Part shown: piece after piece, positions 62,280-64,000 of the stretch | Layout of the letters: every line of letters starts with the position of its first letter | How positions within the stretch are numbered: position 1 is the stretch's first letter | Assembly (NCBI GenBank): GCA_014526335.1 | Contig: JACTAT010000202.1 | Coordinates: forward strand, 223,110 to 287,109 | Direction: 5' to 3' | Length of the DNA: 64,000 bases | From: Chrysaora quinquecirrha | Lineage: Eukaryota > Cnidaria > Scyphozoa > Semaeostomeae > Pelagiidae | The notes under the pieces: generated by a model | Told to the model about the DNA's origin: nothing | What the model saw: the letters and a program-made list of their open reading frames with translations, nothing else | Database searches by the model: none | Position numbers and translations under genes: made by a program

Positions 62280-64000
62280 TGTAAGGCAATAAATGAAATA
62301 GAGGTAATAGATGTAATAGAGGTAATGTAGGTGGAAGAAGTAGTAGAAATAATATTAAAGTAAAGAGATAATAGAAATGAAGTTATCGATGAATTAAAGG
62401 TAACAGAGGTAATAGATGTATTAGGGGAAGTTGTGGTGATGGATGTAAAAGGGGTCATCAAGTAATAGGTGTAATAAACGTAATAGATGTAGAAGAGGAT
62501 GTTGAGGATAGAAGAAAAAGAAGTAATAGAGATAATAGAGGTAATAGAGGTAATAGGTGCAATTGAGGTACTAGAGGTAACTGATGTAAAAGAGGAAGTT
62601 GAGGTAATAGATGTAAAAGAAATAATAGATGTCACATGTTATATAGGTAATAGACGTAATAGGTGAATGAAAGAGGTAAAAGATGCAAAAGATGAAATTG
62701 AAGTAATAGAGGAAAAAGATGCAATATAGGTAATAGATGTAACAGATGTTATAGAGGGAATGGAGATAATAGATGTAAGAGGCAAAAGATGCAATAGATG
62801 CAAAAGATGCAATAGATGCAATAGATGCAAAAGATGAAATTGAAGTAATAGAGGAAAAAGATGCAATAGATCCAATATAGGTAATAGATGTAACAGATGT
62901 TATAGAGGGAATGGAGATAATAGATGTAAGAGGCAAAAGATGCAATAGATGCAATAGATGTAAAAAATGAAATTGAAGTAATAGAGGAAAAAGATGCAAT
63001 AGATGCAATAGATGCAATAGATGCAATAGATGCAATAGATGCAATAGATGCAATAGATGCAAAAGATGAAATTGAAGTAATAGAGGAAAAAGATGCAATA
63101 GATCCAATATAGGTAATAGATGTAACAGATGTTATAGAGGGAATGGAGATAATAGATGTAAGAGGCAAAAGATGCAATAGATGCAATAGATGCAAAAGAT
63201 GAAATTGAAGTAATAGAGGAAAAAGATGCAATAGATCCAATATAGGTAATAGATGTAACAGATGTTATAGAGGGAATGGAGATAATAGATGTAAGAGGCA
63301 AAAGATGCAATAGATGCAATAGATGCAAAAGATGAAATTGAAGTAATAGAGGAAAAAGATGCAATAGATCCAATATAGGTAATAGATGTAACAGATGTTA
63401 TAGAGGGAATGGAGATAATAGATGTAAGAGGCAAAAGATGCAATAGATGCAATAGATGTAAAAAATGAAATTGAAGTAATAGAGGAAAAAGATGCAATAG
63501 ATCCAATATAGGTAATAGATGTAACAGATGTTATAGAGGGAATGGAGATAATAGATGTAAGAGGCAAAAGATGCAATAGATGCAATAGATGCAATAGTTG
63601 CAATAGATGCAAAAGATGAAATTGAAGTAATAGAGGAAAAAGATGCAATATAGGTAATAGATGTAACAGATGTTATAGAGGGAATGGAGATAATAGATGT
63701 AAGAGGCAAAAGATGCAATAGATGCAATAGATGCAATAGATGCAAAAGATGAAATTGAAGTAATAGAGGAAAAAGATGCAATAGATGCAATATAGGTTAT
63801 AGATGTAACAGATGTTATAGAGGGAATGGAGATAATAGATGTAAGAGGCAAAAGATGCAATAGATGCAATAGATGTAAAAAATAAAATTGAAGTAATAGA
63901 GGAAAAAGATGCAATAGATGCAATATAGGTAATAGATGTAACAGATGTTATAGATGCAATAGATGCAAAAGATGAAATTGAAGTAATAGAGGAAAAAGAT
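62280..64000. repeat. Higher-order tandem repeat, runs to window end
   Basis: The base unit is about 9 bp (AGATGCAAT and variants). It is organised from about 62700 into larger units marked by AGAGGGAATGGAGATAATAG at 62753, 62904, 63135, 63268, 63401, 63534, 63676 and 63819 (approximate). The common spacing is 133 bp, with longer ones of about 142, 151 and 231 bp that differ in the number of 9-bp units. The Leu/His- and Ser/Ile-rich minus-strand ORFs across it are products of the repeat. Confidence 0.92.

Noticed and set aside
62171..63923. Many minus-strand ORFs rich in Leu-His-Leu or Ser-Ile-Thr
   Set aside because: They are translations of a 9-bp/133-bp tandem repeat and overlap each other in several frames; no start context or domain.

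Overview
This is an AT-rich, intron-rich animal nuclear genome fragment from a draft assembly, with one 500-base run of N. Two genes are clear: a secreted matrix metalloproteinase and the DNA-damage scaffold TopBP1. Both are split by introns of hundreds to thousands of bases with GT-AG borders. There is no operon, Shine-Dalgarno pattern, CRISPR or prokaryotic gene density. The density of short inverted-repeat elements and tRNA-derived SINEs suggests a marine invertebrate, perhaps an anthozoan cnidarian. That placement is inference from impression and rests on no marker gene.

Layout: (1) About 0.9-10.9 kb on the plus strand holds exons of a TPR-repeat gene. It begins before the window, and its 3' part runs into or past the N gap. 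(2) About 10.9-33 kb is gene-poor. It has one convincing short ORF for a glycosylated single-pass membrane protein at 17957-18586, one orphan signal-peptide-like exon at 16273, and many MITE-like elements and SINEs. (3) 33156-41374 on the minus strand is a complete five-exon matrix metalloproteinase of 526 residues: signal peptide, propeptide with cysteine switch, furin-type poly-Arg site, HExGHxxGxxH catalytic domain and a four-bladed hemopexin domain. Every exon phase joins. (4) 44061-61652 on the plus strand holds nine exons of TOPBP1, covering BRCT0 to the linker before BRCT7. The 5' end and the BRCT7/8 exons were not found, and the second half of BRCT6 is also missing. The gene presumably continues beyond 64000. 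(5) 62280-64000 is a higher-order tandem repeat in a TOPBP1 intron.

The most unusual structure is a 3.6-kb foldback element (50629-54230) in a TOPBP1 intron. Its two inverted arms are tandem arrays of about 174-bp units, and each unit contains its own perfect or near-perfect hairpin. A TA-flanked MITE sits at the symmetry axis. Other notable points are a MITE family with TA target sites found throughout the window, a piggyBac-like MITE abutting the first recognisable TOPBP1 exon, hAT-type elements in MMP introns (one with a transposase C-terminal remnant), and a dispersed inverted-repeat family that carries CCAAT and TATA motifs.

The genes show no functional link to one another; this is ordinary metazoan gene neighbourhood. 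All exon borders come from reading splice motifs and phase by eye, without transcripts.
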